DNA from: Macrosoma leucophasiata
Taxonomy: Eukaryota; Arthropoda; Insecta; Lepidoptera; Hedylidae
DNA length: 64,000 bases
Assembly: GCA_036365455.1 (NCBI GenBank)
Contig: JAWQUS010000008.1
Span: 19,265,501 to 19,329,500 of the forward strand
Reading direction: 5' to 3'
Below the pieces are notes generated by a model that saw only the letters and a list, made by a program, of their open reading frames with translations, did not search any database and had not been told where the DNA came from. Shown here piece by piece: positions 21,645 to 31,563 of this stretch. The position numbers and the translations under genes are program-made. Position 1 is the first letter of the stretch. The number at the start of each line of letters is the position of its first letter.

Positions 21645-22257
21645 AAAACCGGTCAAGTGCGTGTCGGGCCACGCGCATTGTAGGGTTCCGTAGTCACAGA
21701 GTAAGAGATGTAATGAAAAAAATAAATACATATTTTCTATGAAGTTGGTCGAAATTTTCTAGTCAAATACATTTGGTCGACTATTACTCGCAAGCTTGCG
21801 GGGCCAACTTAGGTGTGATAGTTTTCCTTTTAATTTCGTTATATGTAGCTACTATCGCCGTAACGTTTGAATTTCGTTTAGTCTGTAGGGCACTTGAGTC
21901 TAACGAAAATTTGCACTTTAAAGCTTAATAAATCACGAACAGTTAACTAAATCTAAGAATGATGTTCGCACACCCATATTATTATTAAAAGTCCTATCCA
22001 ACGATACCCCACACTATATGAAAATCGAAAATAAAATAAAAAAAATAACCGCGCGTTACTAGTAAGGGAAAAAAAAAAGGTTTTCACGTTTTAATTTTAC
22101 CACTTTGTCGGCGTAATTAAGGTGTATACTTGTGCCAAATTTCAAGTCTCTAGTACTAATTGTTTTTGCGCTAAACCGCGGACGGACAGACAGACAGACA
22201 GACAGACGGACATGGTGAAACTATAAGGGTTCCTTGCTTACTACGGAACCCTAAAAA
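21645..22257 (-). mobile_element. GGTTCCGTA family element, near complete, reverse
   Basis: AAAACCGGTCAAGTGCGTGTC then GGGCCACGCGCATTGTAGGG at the left and CTTGCTTACTACGGAACCCTA at the right give the same ends as 2783-3380, flipped. The GACAGACA tract is at 22181-22210. The body matches in order (GCCGTAACGTTTGAATTTCG, AACAGTTAACTAAATC, AAGTCTCTAGTACTAAT). Confidence 0.65.
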
Positions 22258-22464
22258 TGGTACATTAGTAGTATTAAATAAATATTAAAAAAAATAAACA
22301 GTGTACTTTTATAATTTTGAAATAAAAAGTTTAAAATATCAAAGAAAATAGAAAAAAAATTACCAAGGTATCGTTGAGTACCGTTCCATCAAGTAAGTAC
22401 AAGGCGTGAAATTTTGAAAAATACTGTGAATAGTTCTACATCCATGGATTACAGAAAAACCTAT

Positions 22465-22800
22465 ACGATCTTACCACTATTATAAATGTGAAAGTATGGA
22501 TGTTTGTTTGTTGCTCATTTACGTTAAAGCGACTAGACTGATTTCGATGAAATTTTGTACACAGGTGTAGAGTAACTGGAAATATGTTTAACACTTTTAG
22601 TTTCAAACACATATTAATGGCTAACAAATGGGTGAAACTTGACTTGTGAACTTAGATTTATTTTAATTAAATGATAGCTATAAACACATTTTAATAGCCA
22701 ATACATGCAAGGCGTGTTTATGTATGAAATTTGATAAAAAATGTTTCATTCGGTAAACAGATAGGTGAAGGTCGATCTTGATTCGGATCTTAGACTAATA
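22465..22800 (+). repeat. Helitron-like fragment
   Basis: TACCACTATTATAAATGTG, AAAGTATGGATGTTTGTTTG and CTAGACTGATTTCGATGAAAT follow the opening of the element at 9968. Its 3' CTAG end is not clear, so the right limit is approximate. Confidence 0.4.
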
Positions 22801-23260
22801 GATATAGAAATATAGACGACCATCATCAAATTCTGATGCAAATTCTGACCAGATTCTGGTGTCAATTGACATAATTGACATCAGAATCTGGTATAAGTAC
22901 GTGTACAGCCGAAGTACGTAAGAAGATTATCGTCACTGTCACCGAGATTTTTTTCAGGCAGCGCAGCATTTGCAGACGATTGAAATGCCTATTCATCGCT
23001 CCGGTTTTACGTCGGATCTTTTTTATATTTAGCAAACAAGTTTTGTAACACGCTGGTTCTGGACATTCGTCTATTTCCCTTTATATAACCGTTATCGTTA
23101 GTATCTTGTGCAACCCATTTGCAAATTGGTATACATGGGTAAATCCGTGATTCAAAAATGGACATGTAACGTAAAAAAAATAGTTTCGAAAAGAATACAT
23201 GTTATTTTTAGACGCATTTTGGGCATAGGTAAGTTTGTAAGAAAATAAAAAAAATATTTT

Positions 23261-23635
23261 TAGAAATAGAAATAGAAAATATTTTTATTTCGAATAGATC
23301 TTTACAGATACTTTCAAAACTTCAATAAATCATAAACTACCTAGAGCGAATAACCATTACATACAGTAAAAGCAAAATCATATATTAATAGTAAATTAAA
23401 AATTATAATTTAAACTATTTGGTTAAAACATAATAATCATAAAAATTTTCAATTCCTTCAATGATAATAAATGAAGAAAAAGAAAAACTTATTCGTCAAG
23501 ATCAATGTTATTCACTTAGCAGAGTTCCAAGTGCAGTCACTACTGAGAAGAACTCCGCTACCCAACAAACTCACCACAAAATTTGCAAATTATATTGTGT
23601 GACGTATTTAATTAAAGCTCTTATTGCCAGTGTCG
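23261..23635 (-). mobile_element. LINE family D 3' end, reverse
   Basis: It starts with AGAAATAGAAATAGAAAATA (the reverse of the TATTTC tail) and holds CAAAATCATATATTAATAG, AAAAGAAAAACTTATTCG, TCAAGATCAATGTTATTCAC and GAGAAGAACTCCGCTACCC. These match 9330-9683 in reverse. It is 5'-truncated and non-coding. Confidence 0.65.
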
Positions 23636-23654
23636 CAAACATATTAATTCAAAA

Positions 23655-23936
23655 TTAAAAAATAAATAAATTTGAAGTAAGGTTAACAGCTCTAATTAAT
23701 TCCTGAATGTTCATAGGTACCGAATTATAGAAGGGCGTCATCAATATATCAATCGACATCAGAATCGTACAGATTCTACGACGATTGGGTACGTATTCAT
23801 CTGTTGCAATTTCCTTCAAATCTTCTGCGCGGATTAGGTTTAAAATTGGTACACATGGATAAATCCGTGACTCAAACCGTGACAAAATCTTTCTGGGTAT
23901 AAGTAAAAAAGAAAAAGTGTGATAATTATATTGCAT
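23655..23936 (-). CDS. Unassigned open frame, 93 codons
   Basis: The frame reads through stretches such as RKILSRFESRIYPCVPILN and YVPNRRRICTILMSIDIL. I do not recognise the protein. Part of it lies in the locally duplicated sequence, and the other copy (23127 region) does not keep the frame. It could be an exon or repeat remnant, but chance is the simplest explanation in AT-rich DNA. Confidence 0.12.
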   Translation of the reverse strand: MQYNYHTFSFLLIPRKILSRFESRIYPCVPILNLIRAEDLKEIATDEYVPNRRRICTILMSIDILMTPFYNSVPMNIQELIRAVNLTSNLFIF

Positions 23937-24226
23937 GACAAATTAAAGCCCGAATTGTACGGACCGCGAACTTTTTTAACATTTGATATCAGTAAGTACA
24001 TTTGAAGTTAGGAAAACAGCTTTAATTTATTTAGAATCTGGTAGGTCCAGTACATATACGTGTACAGCCGAAGTACGTAAGAAGATTATTGTCACTGTCA
24101 CCGCGTTATTTTCAGATAGCGCCGCATTTGCAGATGGTTGAAATGCCTTTTCATCGCTCTGGTTTTATGTAGACTCCTTTTGATATTCAGCAATTAAGTT
24201 TTATAACACGCTAGCTCTGGGACATT

Positions 24227-24849
24227 TATAATCCTCTCTCACTATCTCTCTAAGTCAATTAGTGTAGAAACTGAAGATTAATTACATTCAGTTTTAAATT
24301 TTTTATTTGCAATATTCCTTACAATTTTTCATTGTATGAAAAAATGGCTTTACCAATACATGTTCACATGTATTTTTATAGAAGACCTACCGATCTTCAA
24401 TTTTTTTGACTTACTCGATTGCAACGCCTTATAGGTTTATCTAATCTAAACCATCCCTGAACATTCTATAGCGATCATTTTTTTTTTTGAGATTAATCTA
24501 TTTTTAAGGTCGAGTTTCATGCATTACAATTCAAGTTAATTTAAAATGGAGACAGCGGGTTAGTATATTTTAAAATGAGGAATACGATCTCTTGTAATAG
24601 TACATAGTGGCGCCGAGCACAAGTTCAGCGCCACCTAGCGTCCGCAACTTTGGCTCTGGCCTTGTTGATATTATAAATGCGGAATTTTGATAAAATGTTA
24701 TTATAATCGAAAATTATCTATTAATCTTTTTCCAAAATTACTGTGATACCATAACTTAAGTGGAGAAAGGGTTGTGAAATATGTTAAAGCCATCGCCGCA
24801 TGAGAAATAAGAAAAAAACAAAGTTTCATTTAAAACCGTCCATAAAGTA
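24227..24849. other. Unassigned DNA
   Basis: No recognisable repeat or gene. A short GC-richer patch (24605-24660, GGCGCCGAGCACAAGTTCAG) has no match elsewhere in the window. Confidence 0.35.
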
Positions 24850-25140
24850 TAATTACTGAATTTCCCGTGGACATTAGTAATTTTTCCGCAGTCAAAAGTA
24901 GTCTAAATGTTGGCCAGGCTTAGTATCTGTACACCACAAAAAGTTTTCATTTGAATCCGTCCAGTAGTTTCGGAGATTAGCCTGTACAAACAGACAGACA
25001 AAAAAATTAAAAAAAAAAACATTGAATAGTGTTCTAATACTATTTTAACATCGCCCCCCAATTAGTTTCTTGTAAATAAATTCTATGTTCAGACACACAG
25101 ATTTTACTGTTTTATTATGTGTATATAGATAACAGAGCCA
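24850..25140 (-). repeat. Possible Helitron-like fragment, reverse
   Basis: CCGTCCAGTAGTTTCGGAG, ATTAGCCTGTACAAACAGAC and ATAGAATTTAT-type blocks resemble the reverse of the family at 5319 and 16790. Ends are not defined. Confidence 0.3.
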
Positions 25141-25858
25141 ACTTTGTTTAAACTTTTGGCAACCATGAGCGCTGCGATCGATTATATTACCCCAACTAGT
25201 ACTTCGTACGGTCAAAAGCTTTGATTTTTTTAACGTTCAAAATGTATTAAACAATATACTTTACTATTTATAAGAAAATTCAATTCAGAACATAATTGAA
25301 AAACTCACTAACCATTTAAGTAATAATCTTCATCAATACTTTAATTAAAGAATAGAATAAAATGAAGGTTTAGGCGCTAAGAACTTGGGTGAGGATTATC
25401 TTTTATTGGATTTATGGACTGCTCACTTTAATTAGTTTTACCGCTGATCAATACGTTAAGTTAAAAGCGTGTAATAGATATATAGAGTTACCTTCGTATT
25501 CAACACATATATGGAGAGTATGGAAGATAAAACCTTTTAATGTAACTGACAATCAATGGCCAATTAAAATATACATGCATTCTGATTCTGAAATTTTCGC
25601 CTGTTAAACACGAATAAGATATAATATTAATATTCAGTTTTTGACTTATTTAATTTATTTGTGTACCTATTAGCATGGACGTCAGTTACAATACCGTGCA
25701 CAATTTTATGCAATTACACATAACGATATCCTTATAGAATCACACGCGTGTCTGTCTGTTTGTCTTACTGTTCGTCTGTCACTGACAATTTGCAAGATGA
25801 GACGTAACAAAACAGTGTGTGGTGGAATATTTTCTCTTTGGTAGACCTACAAAAAAGT
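25141..25858. other. Unassigned, with a GGTTCCGTA-family scrap
   Basis: 25720-25800 (ATATCCTTATAGAATCACAC, GTGTCTGTCTGTTTGTC, GTTCGTCTGTCACTGACAAT) is a fragment of the 19212-type repeat. The open frame at 25389-25607 (72 codons) has no recognisable motif. Confidence 0.35.
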
Positions 25859-25941
25859 CTTAGCGCCCTAACGCACTAGCAATAGCTTCATAATTACCGC
25901 GTTGTAAGTAACCAACTTTTTGGAAGTAATAATGGGTATAG

Positions 25942-26157
25942 TTGTAGAGGCCCAGGAAGACCAAGACTGACCAACCATGACCAAATAGGTCGAGTTCTGT
26001 CTGATGGTGCGGAAAAGACCTAGGACTCGGCGTGCATGTATGAAGAGAATGATGAAGATAGATGAGGCACGAGAGGTATGACAGGACCGGGATATCTGGT
26101 GCTCTACACTCTCTGCCTACCCCGTGAGGGACCTGGCGTGAAGATACATACATACAT
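25942..26157 (+). mobile_element. RTE-like LINE tail with target duplication
   Basis: GTAGAGGCCCAGGAAGACCA to GGCGTGAAGATACATACATA is the 3' end of the RTE-like family also at 54212-54431. It is bounded by the direct repeat AATGGGTATAG (25931-25941 and 26158-26168), extending to ATAATGGGTATAG. The coding frame is decayed (for example an in-frame indel near GGTGCGGAAAAGACC). Confidence 0.75.
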
Positions 26158-26178
26158 AATGGGTATAGTAAGCTAAGA

Positions 26179-26374
26179 CTTAGCGCCCTTACCCACTAGC
26201 GGGTAGCCGCGGGAGCAGGTAGCCGCGCGGCTTACCGATTTCACAATTTAATATATAACCGCCTGTTATGTATAGCGCGTACTTTAACAGGCGGTTGCAT
26301 ATTTTACTGTAAAATCGGCTAGCCGCGCGGCTACCAGCTCCCGCGGTTAACCGCTAGTGCGTTAGGGCGCTAAG
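26179..26374. mobile_element. Foldback MITE (CTTAGCGCCC ends)
   Basis: CTTAGCGCCCTTACCCACTA and its inverted partner TAGTGCGTTAGGGCGCTAAG mark the ends. The pairing continues through GCCGCGGGAGC/GCTCCCGCGG and TAGCCGCGCGG/CCGCGCGGCTA. The centre has its own hairpin (AACCGCCTGTTA/TAACAGGCGGTT). It is unusually GC-rich for this window. Confidence 0.8.
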
Positions 26375-26522
26375 TCTAAGGGTGAGATTCACAGACCGCA
26401 CTACGACTTTACTTCCAAGCAAAGTACACTTCGAACTGTCAAATCCCATACTGTACTAACAGTTCTAAGCATACTTTGCTCAAAGTAAAGTCGTAGTGCG
26501 GTCTGTGAATCTCACCCTTAGA
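26375..26522. mobile_element. Foldback MITE (TAAGGGTGAGATTC ends)
   Basis: TCTAAGGGTGAGATTCACAG at the left and CTGTGAATCTCACCCTTAGA at the right are perfect inverted repeats. Perfect pairing runs for 40 bp and imperfect pairing (AGCAAAGTA..CTT.GAACTGT) continues almost to the centre. The whole 148 bp folds into one hairpin. TA at both ends would fit a Tc1/mariner-type duplication. Confidence 0.8.
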
Positions 26523-26586
26523 TTACTATAGCCATTATTACTTCCAGAAAGATGGTTACTTACAACGAGGTAATTATGAAGCTATT

Positions 26587-27236
26587 CAAACAAATACAAT
26601 ATTTTAATCCTTATCAAATTAAATACTTTTGTTACCTTAAGTATTTCATGCACATTATTATAATATACTATACTAGGTAAAGGTACAATTAAAATTAATA
26701 TCTAAGAGTTTCGTGGAAAAAAGCGTGCATGAAAATAAAATTAAACACGTTGCTCACACAGACGATGGCATCCGCCTGTTTTTTAATTTTTTTTTGCGGC
26801 AATGGCTTTGACATTTATTATATGGTAGAACGACGTTTGCGGAGTCCGCTTGTTAGAAATAAGTGAATAAAAAGACCTTTGCTTTATGAGCAAAGTACAT
26901 GAAGACCTTTAAACAGTTACTCTCTATTAAACAGTGAAATTTCTTAATTACACCCTGTACGTGCGGAATTGACAAAGCGCACTCAGATTTTTTAAAAGAT
27001 ACATTTTATGCTATTTTTTTCACAGTAACTGACAGTGTTTTCATTTTGTATTAGAAAGCTAATTTGGCACCAACACATGTTTTAGTAATTAAATCTTGAA
27101 AAACAAATTAGGATACCTCCTCCCCTACATGTAAAGTGAGAATGTTAAAATGTATTTAAAATATTGAGCATCGACATTTATTATATCATTTTTCGATTAG
27201 GGTATTTTTTTTGTGACATATAATAGTTCTTTTTCT
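26587..27236. other. Unassigned AT-rich DNA
   Basis: No gene or repeat landmark is seen. Confidence 0.4.
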
Positions 27237-27345
27237 ACCAACCCGCATTAGAGCAGCGTGGTGGAGTAAGCTCCAGGTCTCCCCCCAAAAAGGGGAGAGA
27301 CTCGTGCCCAGCAGTGGGACATCTCAAGGGTTGCCTTTTGTTACA
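27237..27345 (+). mobile_element. SINE-5S, 3' half
   Basis: ACCAACCCGCATTAGAGCAG, TGGTGGAGTAAGCTCC, CCCCAAAAAGGGGAGAGACT, CCCAGCAGTGGGACAT and AAGGGTTGCC are the family 3' half in plus orientation. The 5S-like head is missing. Confidence 0.65.
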
Positions 27346-27406
27346 CTCAAGTGTCCCCCGCCACCTCTGCCAGCTAAACGCTGATCAACCTAGATATAAC
27401 AATGAA

Positions 27407-27592
27407 GATGCGATGCCACTTCTGAGGCCTAATCTTTTATACGTTTCAGCCGGATATTACAAGGCCGTTATATAATAGGTATGACCATCTGACCCAACCA
27501 CGATAGCTTTGAACGATTTAGCGGAATGAAGCTTAGGTAATGCGATGGAACCTACGCCCGCGAGCTCCATCTCTGCAGCTCTACCACCTTGT
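27407..27592 (-). mobile_element. SINE-A, diverged, tail lost
   Basis: GCCACTTCTGAGGCCTAA, CGATTTAGCGGAATGAAG, TTAGGTAATGCGATGG and GAGCTCTACCACCTT-type blocks (here CAGCTCTACCACCTT) are in family order on the minus strand. It lacks the A-tail half. Confidence 0.55.
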
Positions 27593-27852
27593 GCTCTAGT
27601 TTATTCTTCACTTGTTTCATATGATACTGCTCTAACTATTTAATTACAAATTAAAATGATAATTTGACGGACGTGAGACAATTTATTTTTTATATAAAAT
27701 CGTTTTATAAATAATGTTTCCTGAATTTTTTTTGGCTATAAGCCGCACGCAGCCCGAGACCCTTCCAACGAATGCAAAACCGTGGAAATCGGTTCTTGCG
27801 TTCTGGAGTTATAGCGTCAGGAAGGAAAACCCGACTTATTTTTATATTATAG

Positions 27853-28110
27853 ACTAGCTGTGCCCGCAACTTTGTTCGCGTGGAATACCTAGTGACTTTG
27901 GTCAGGGCTTTTCGATATAACTTTTGGTTAATTTTGGCTCATTAACACTTTTGGGTAGCTAAAAAATCTACTTTACAGTAATGCTTCTCTGTACACGATT
28001 AATGACGTATGGCCATCGAATATAAAGACACACAGGCTGCTAGGATTGCTAACACGTGACAGAGCCACATATAACTGACCGTGCAAAAAATAGCTAATTA
28101 TGTATTGTGT
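27853..28110 (-). mobile_element. Helitron 3' end (autonomous type)
   Basis: On the minus strand the sequence ends CGGGCACAGCTAG before T, the same terminus as the short element at 5319-5646. Unlike that element, this one is attached to helicase coding sequence (27973-28110), which directly identifies the family as Helitron. The 5' part of the element is missing. Confidence 0.75.
27973..28110 (-). pseudogene. Helitron helicase, extreme C-terminus
   Basis: The minus strand encodes HGQLYVALSRVSNPSSLCV, FIFDGHTSLIVYREALL and a stop (TAA at 27973-27975). The GQLYVALSRV stretch is motif VI of the PIF1-like superfamily-1 helicase at the C-terminus of Helitron Rep/Hel proteins, which drive rolling-circle transposition. 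Spacing from this motif to the stop is normal for the family. Only about 46 codons survive; everything upstream (Rep nuclease and helicase motifs I-V) is absent. Confidence 0.8.
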
Positions 28111-28132
28111 TTAAACGCGCAGTCGCATCGTT

Positions 28133-28177
28133 CGTTTGTAGGTTGTAGGTACCGTAAGTACCTACAACCTACAAACG
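28133..28177. repeat. Perfect 20-bp-arm palindrome
   Basis: CGTTTGTAGGTTGTAGGTAC, a 5-base loop CGTAA, then its exact reverse complement. It lies just upstream (in element sense) of the Helitron helicase remnant. Confidence 0.85.
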
Positions 28178-28389
28178 TTCATCCTATGCAGAACTGCTTT
28201 TTCGAAAAGGCCATTTTAATCTTCTATGCATAATATTTTTATATATAGACAAGTATTATATCGTTTTGTAAAGCTTAAGACAATTATTGCTACTAACAGA
28301 GAAAGAAAAATAAATTATAAATCTATACATAATTTATGCACTCTGTAAAAGCCGACAGAAGTGAAAAATTGAATATTAACGTTGTGCAT

Positions 28390-28680
28390 TTTACTACTAA
28401 TACCACCAGCACTACTACCATCACCACCATCGTAACCATCACCACCACCACTGCAACCACTACCACCTCCACCACTGCCATCACCACAAATGCCACCAAC
28501 GCCATCAAAACCACCACCACCGCCACAACCAATGCCACCAACGCCTTTGAAACTACCTAAAACACACGCCACAAAAAGTACCACCATCACCCCTAACACC
28601 ATCACTACTGCCTCCAGGGTCACCAACAACACCTACGCCACCAACGACACCAATGACACTAATGATACCATGGCCACGCT
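28390..28680 (+). repeat. Low-complexity ACC/CAC tract
   Basis: Long imperfect runs of ACC, ATC and GCC triplets (CACCACCATCGTAACCATCA). It creates open frames on both strands (Thr/Pro-rich plus, Gly/Val-rich minus) with no conserved domain. A family C scrap (CACGCTTGGCATGCTGATTGG) follows at 28676-28715. Confidence 0.8.
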
Positions 28681-28764
28681 TGGCATGCTGATTGGTCATC
28701 ATAGCGGCGATTGTTTTATGCTGGGACGCTGCTATGCGGTACGCTTAATGTTACTAACAGAGAA

Positions 28765-29226
28765 AAAACCGGCCAAGTGCACGTGCACATCGAACTCGTG
28801 CACGAAGGAATCCGTACAAAAAATTGCATGAAAATAACGTTTGTTTTATGGAAGGTAATATACAACATAAGACCTAAAAATTCTGTGAAAATTTTATGTG
28901 TCTACTTGCTATGTGCCGTTATTAATATCGAGCAAAAATATACGAAAAAAAAAACACGTTTATTGTATGTCCCCCCTTGGACTCCTTAATATTTTCCTTT
29001 TCTTGTTTTTAGTATAAAATGTTGTCGTTATAGCGGTAACAGACATACATAATTTGTGAAAATTTTATCTTTCCAGCTATCACTGTTTAAGAGATACAGC
29101 CTGGTGATAGACAGACGGACAGACGGACAGACGGACAGACGGACGGACGGACAGACAGACAGACAGACAAACAGACAAGGATGAGTAATAGGTGCGCTTT
29201 TACCTTTTAGGTACGGAACCCTAAAA
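28765..29226 (+). mobile_element. GGTTCCGTA family, third subfamily
   Basis: Left AAAACCGGCCAAGTGCACG and right TTTTAGGTACGGAACCCTAA. The body (TTTATGGAAGGTAATAT, GTTGTCGTTATAGCGGTAAC, GAGATACAGCCTGGTGA) recurs at 47225-47612. A GACAGACGGACA tract fills 29110-29178. Confidence 0.55.
29110..29178. repeat. Microsatellite (GACAGACGGACA)n
   Basis: Repeated GACA/GACGGACA units, part of the enclosing repeat family. Confidence 0.85.
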
Positions 29227-29229
29227 AAC

Positions 29230-29710
29230 ATACATACAGAAAAGTTCGAAAATATTCGATATGATTCTTTAAATTGACGTAACTTTTTTTATTTCTGAAC
29301 CGATTTACATAAAACAAACATTAAATGTTAAGTGAAACTTACCACAATATATTAGTGAAAACCGCAAACCGAATAAGCCGTTTCTAATATTAGCGTGCCC
29401 AAACACACAGACCAACAGACATTTTTCCGGGATAAAAAGTACCCAGTGTTGTGCGCCAAAGGTTAAAGTATAATCATACCAAGTTTCATTGTAATCGGAC
29501 CAATAGTTTTTCTGTGATGCTTGAACAAACAGACAGAGAGACAAAAAATTTCTTATCACTTATTTGGGTTCGGTATCGATCTAGTAACATCCGGTATTTA
29601 TTAGGTAACATCAGTTTAACATCAGGTATTTATTTTTTCAATATTTTTAATGTACAGAATTTACACTTCTACAGTTTTATTATAAGTATTTTTGGTCGAT
29701 AACCCGACCA
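29230..29710 (+). repeat. Block shared with 47620-48060
   Basis: AAAATATTCGATATGATTC, ACAAACATTAAATGTTAAG, CCACAATATATTAGTGAAA, CCCAGTGTTGTGCGCCAAAG and TCATTGTAATCGGACC are all present in the same order at 47.6-48.06 kb. Together with the preceding repeat it forms an 870-bp unit present twice. Confidence 0.65.
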
Positions 29711-29889
29711 AATTCGAGTGAACCTAAAAAAGTGGCCGCACGATATTTCAAGCTATCCTTCTTAAATCGTCATGATATCATTTAGTGTTTCAAGAACCTT
29801 GCGTACAAAAATTATATTGTCATTTAAAAAAAACTTTTAACTTTATTATAAAATTCAATACAATTCATTAGAGTAAGCACATCCTGCGT

Positions 29890-30205
29890 GACGATTACAC
29901 CACCTGCAGGTAAAGGAGAATTCTTCTGAAAGTGCTGTCAATCAAACGAACAGTGGCGATCAAACAATTGCAGTAGGCGGTAGTAAATATGTTAACGCGG
30001 GATGGTTTTCAGCGTCCCGCGATAAAACTACCGCCGCTACAATCGCTAATCCGTATGCCTAACGAACATATTTTATGTATTAGTAATAAAATCTCTGTTG
30101 TGATTATGGCATACTCTCCCCGAAACGCCCAACACTTGTCTTTGAAAAAGTTTTTGTCCAGCTGTGGACATTATTTCGGCTAAAGTGAGATTTATAAATA
30201 AAAAC
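29890..30205 (-). repeat. Repeat family C, reverse copy
   Basis: GGCGGTAGTAAATATGTTAACG, GGGATGGTTTTCAGCGTCCC, AAACTACCGCCGCTACAATC and GCATACTCTCCCCGAAACGC match the family in reverse, ending at CCAGCTGTGGACATTATTTC. It is the most complete reverse copy. Confidence 0.55.
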
Positions 30206-30621
30206 GGAATTGGATGGCATAAAAAACTACAGTGTTCTCTTTATGCCAACTGAACGACGGAAGACTGAATCAAAGACTCAACGAATTGAAATCGCAATAA
30301 AGACATACGTCGAACAAAGTATGTAAAGTCTCGATGTATAGATCGAACTCGATGCATAATTGGAATTCTCGCAGTGTTTAGGGTCCATGCACAATGTGTA
30401 GTTTTTAGGCGATTGACATAATAAATTATTAACTGACTGACTGATTCTAACTTTAACGCTGCTTTTATAGAAATACGAAATATCGTTTTACTTGACACTG
30501 GCAATATGCGTAATAGCAATGCCATTTTTAATTAAAAAAAAAAATATTTCGTTTTGACTCGAAACAACAGACGGATCAGCTTCATTGCGGGTTGCATTAT
30601 TTATCATTATATCATCCAGAA
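30206..30621. other. Unassigned spacer
   Basis: GACTGACTGATTCTAACTTT with TACGAAATATCGTTTTACTT (30430-30500) recurs at 34890-34975, so a short unnamed repeat of about 80 bp is present. Nothing else is seen. Confidence 0.35.
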
Positions 30622-30835
30622 AATGTTCACAGCTGGACAAAGGCCTCTCTGAGAGATGTGCTATTCCATCGTATTGAAGAGATACCTATGCCATATTCGT
30701 CACGCTTGGCATGCGGATAGATGATCGCAGTGGCGGTAGTTTTGTCGCAAGACGCTGCTGCCGATCACTAACTACACTAGTGGAACAACTCTTCCAGTAA
30801 AAGAAAATTCTTCCGCTAGTTGCGCGGTGAATTCG
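30622..30835 (+). repeat. Repeat family C, forward copy
   Basis: GTTCACAGCTGGACAAAGGC, GCCATATTCGTCACGCTTGG, CATGCGGATAGATGATCGCAG and TGGCGGTAGTTTTGTCGC follow the forward order. The centre is shortened relative to 11505-12065. Confidence 0.55.
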
Positions 30836-31257
30836 TCTCTTCCTTACGCCAGCAAAAACGTTACAAACATTCATTTTGAACAAAACGAATATTCCTTGGA
30901 TATTGCTATTAAACTATTGCTTCGAGATTATACGCTTAAATGAGCGAGAGCGAGTACACTCACGTTTGGTTTATTGAAGTGGAAAATGTAGTGCGTGCCA
31001 AAACGAGCGTAAACGTTTAGAAGAAACGACAGTCTGGATCTGCCTTTAATACGCAAATACATATAGATAGGTACCGAAGTATATATTATGTTTATCAATA
31101 CACCATTGAGACAAATGTTGTTCATGTTTTGTCCAATGTCCGGATTCTGATTCTGATTCTGATTATAGAGATTTTTTTCACCATTAACGTTTTTTTTTAA
31201 ATATCGTTTTCAAAACTGCAAAACTGGTAAAACTGGAGGTGTAAAAGTACTCAAGTA

Positions 31258-31561
31258 CAGTGGACCTCCGGTAATCCGACAAACATCATCAGGGCAGTGT
31301 CGGACTATCGAATTTGTCGGATTATAGAGTACTGCCTAAGACCTCCTATAGTCCGGATTTTTTCACAAAAGAGTACCTTGTAATCCGACAAATTACACAC
31401 AATTACCCACTATCACACAATAGCGGTGTCGTGTACGAGTTGTAACATGTTCATACCTGCGTGATCTACATTAGCGAAGATTGTCAAATACATATTCAAA
31501 GTCATGTCGGATTACATGGGGCACCGGATTAGACAGGGGCTGGATTATCGGGGGTCCACTG
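31258..31561. mobile_element. pogo/Tigger-type MITE
   Basis: CAGTGGACCTCCGGTAATCCG at the left and CGGGGGTCCACTG at the right, flanked by TA on both sides (31256-31257, 31562-31563). The end sequence and TA duplication fit the pogo/Tigger branch of Tc1/mariner. The interior repeats the GTCGGATTA motif on both strands and does not code. Confidence 0.8.
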
Positions 31562-31563
31562 TA

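Larger units (their letters stand above)
22880..24226. repeat. Direct duplication of about 200 bp, with a LINE between
   Basis: 22885-23085 and 24045-24226 share GTGTACAGCCGAAGTACG, TAAGAAGATTAT, GTCACTGTCACCG, CATTTGCAGA and TTTTATAACACGCT-type blocks. A second shared pair is GGTATACATGGGTAAATCCG (23127) with GGTACACATGGATAAATCCG (23849). The unit was duplicated in direct orientation, and a LINE-D copy (23261-23635) lies in the interval. Confidence 0.55.
25859..26586. mobile_element. Nested foldback cluster, outer foldback
   Basis: Outer arms 25881-25941 (AATAGCTTCATAATTACCGC, GTAAGTAACCAACTTTTTGG) and 26526-26586 (CCAGAAAGATGGTTACTTAC, TAATTATGAAGCTATT) are inverted repeats about 60 bp long with few mismatches. 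Between them sit an RTE tail (25942-26157) and two complete foldback MITEs. A lone TIR-like CTTAGCGCCCTAACGCACTA at 25859 precedes the left arm. Confidence 0.65.

Noticed and set aside
28315..28632. Glycine/valine-rich (minus) and threonine/proline-rich (plus) open frames
   Set aside because: They are the two strands of one ACC/CAC low-complexity tract. Open frames in all phases are expected there, and no domain is visible.
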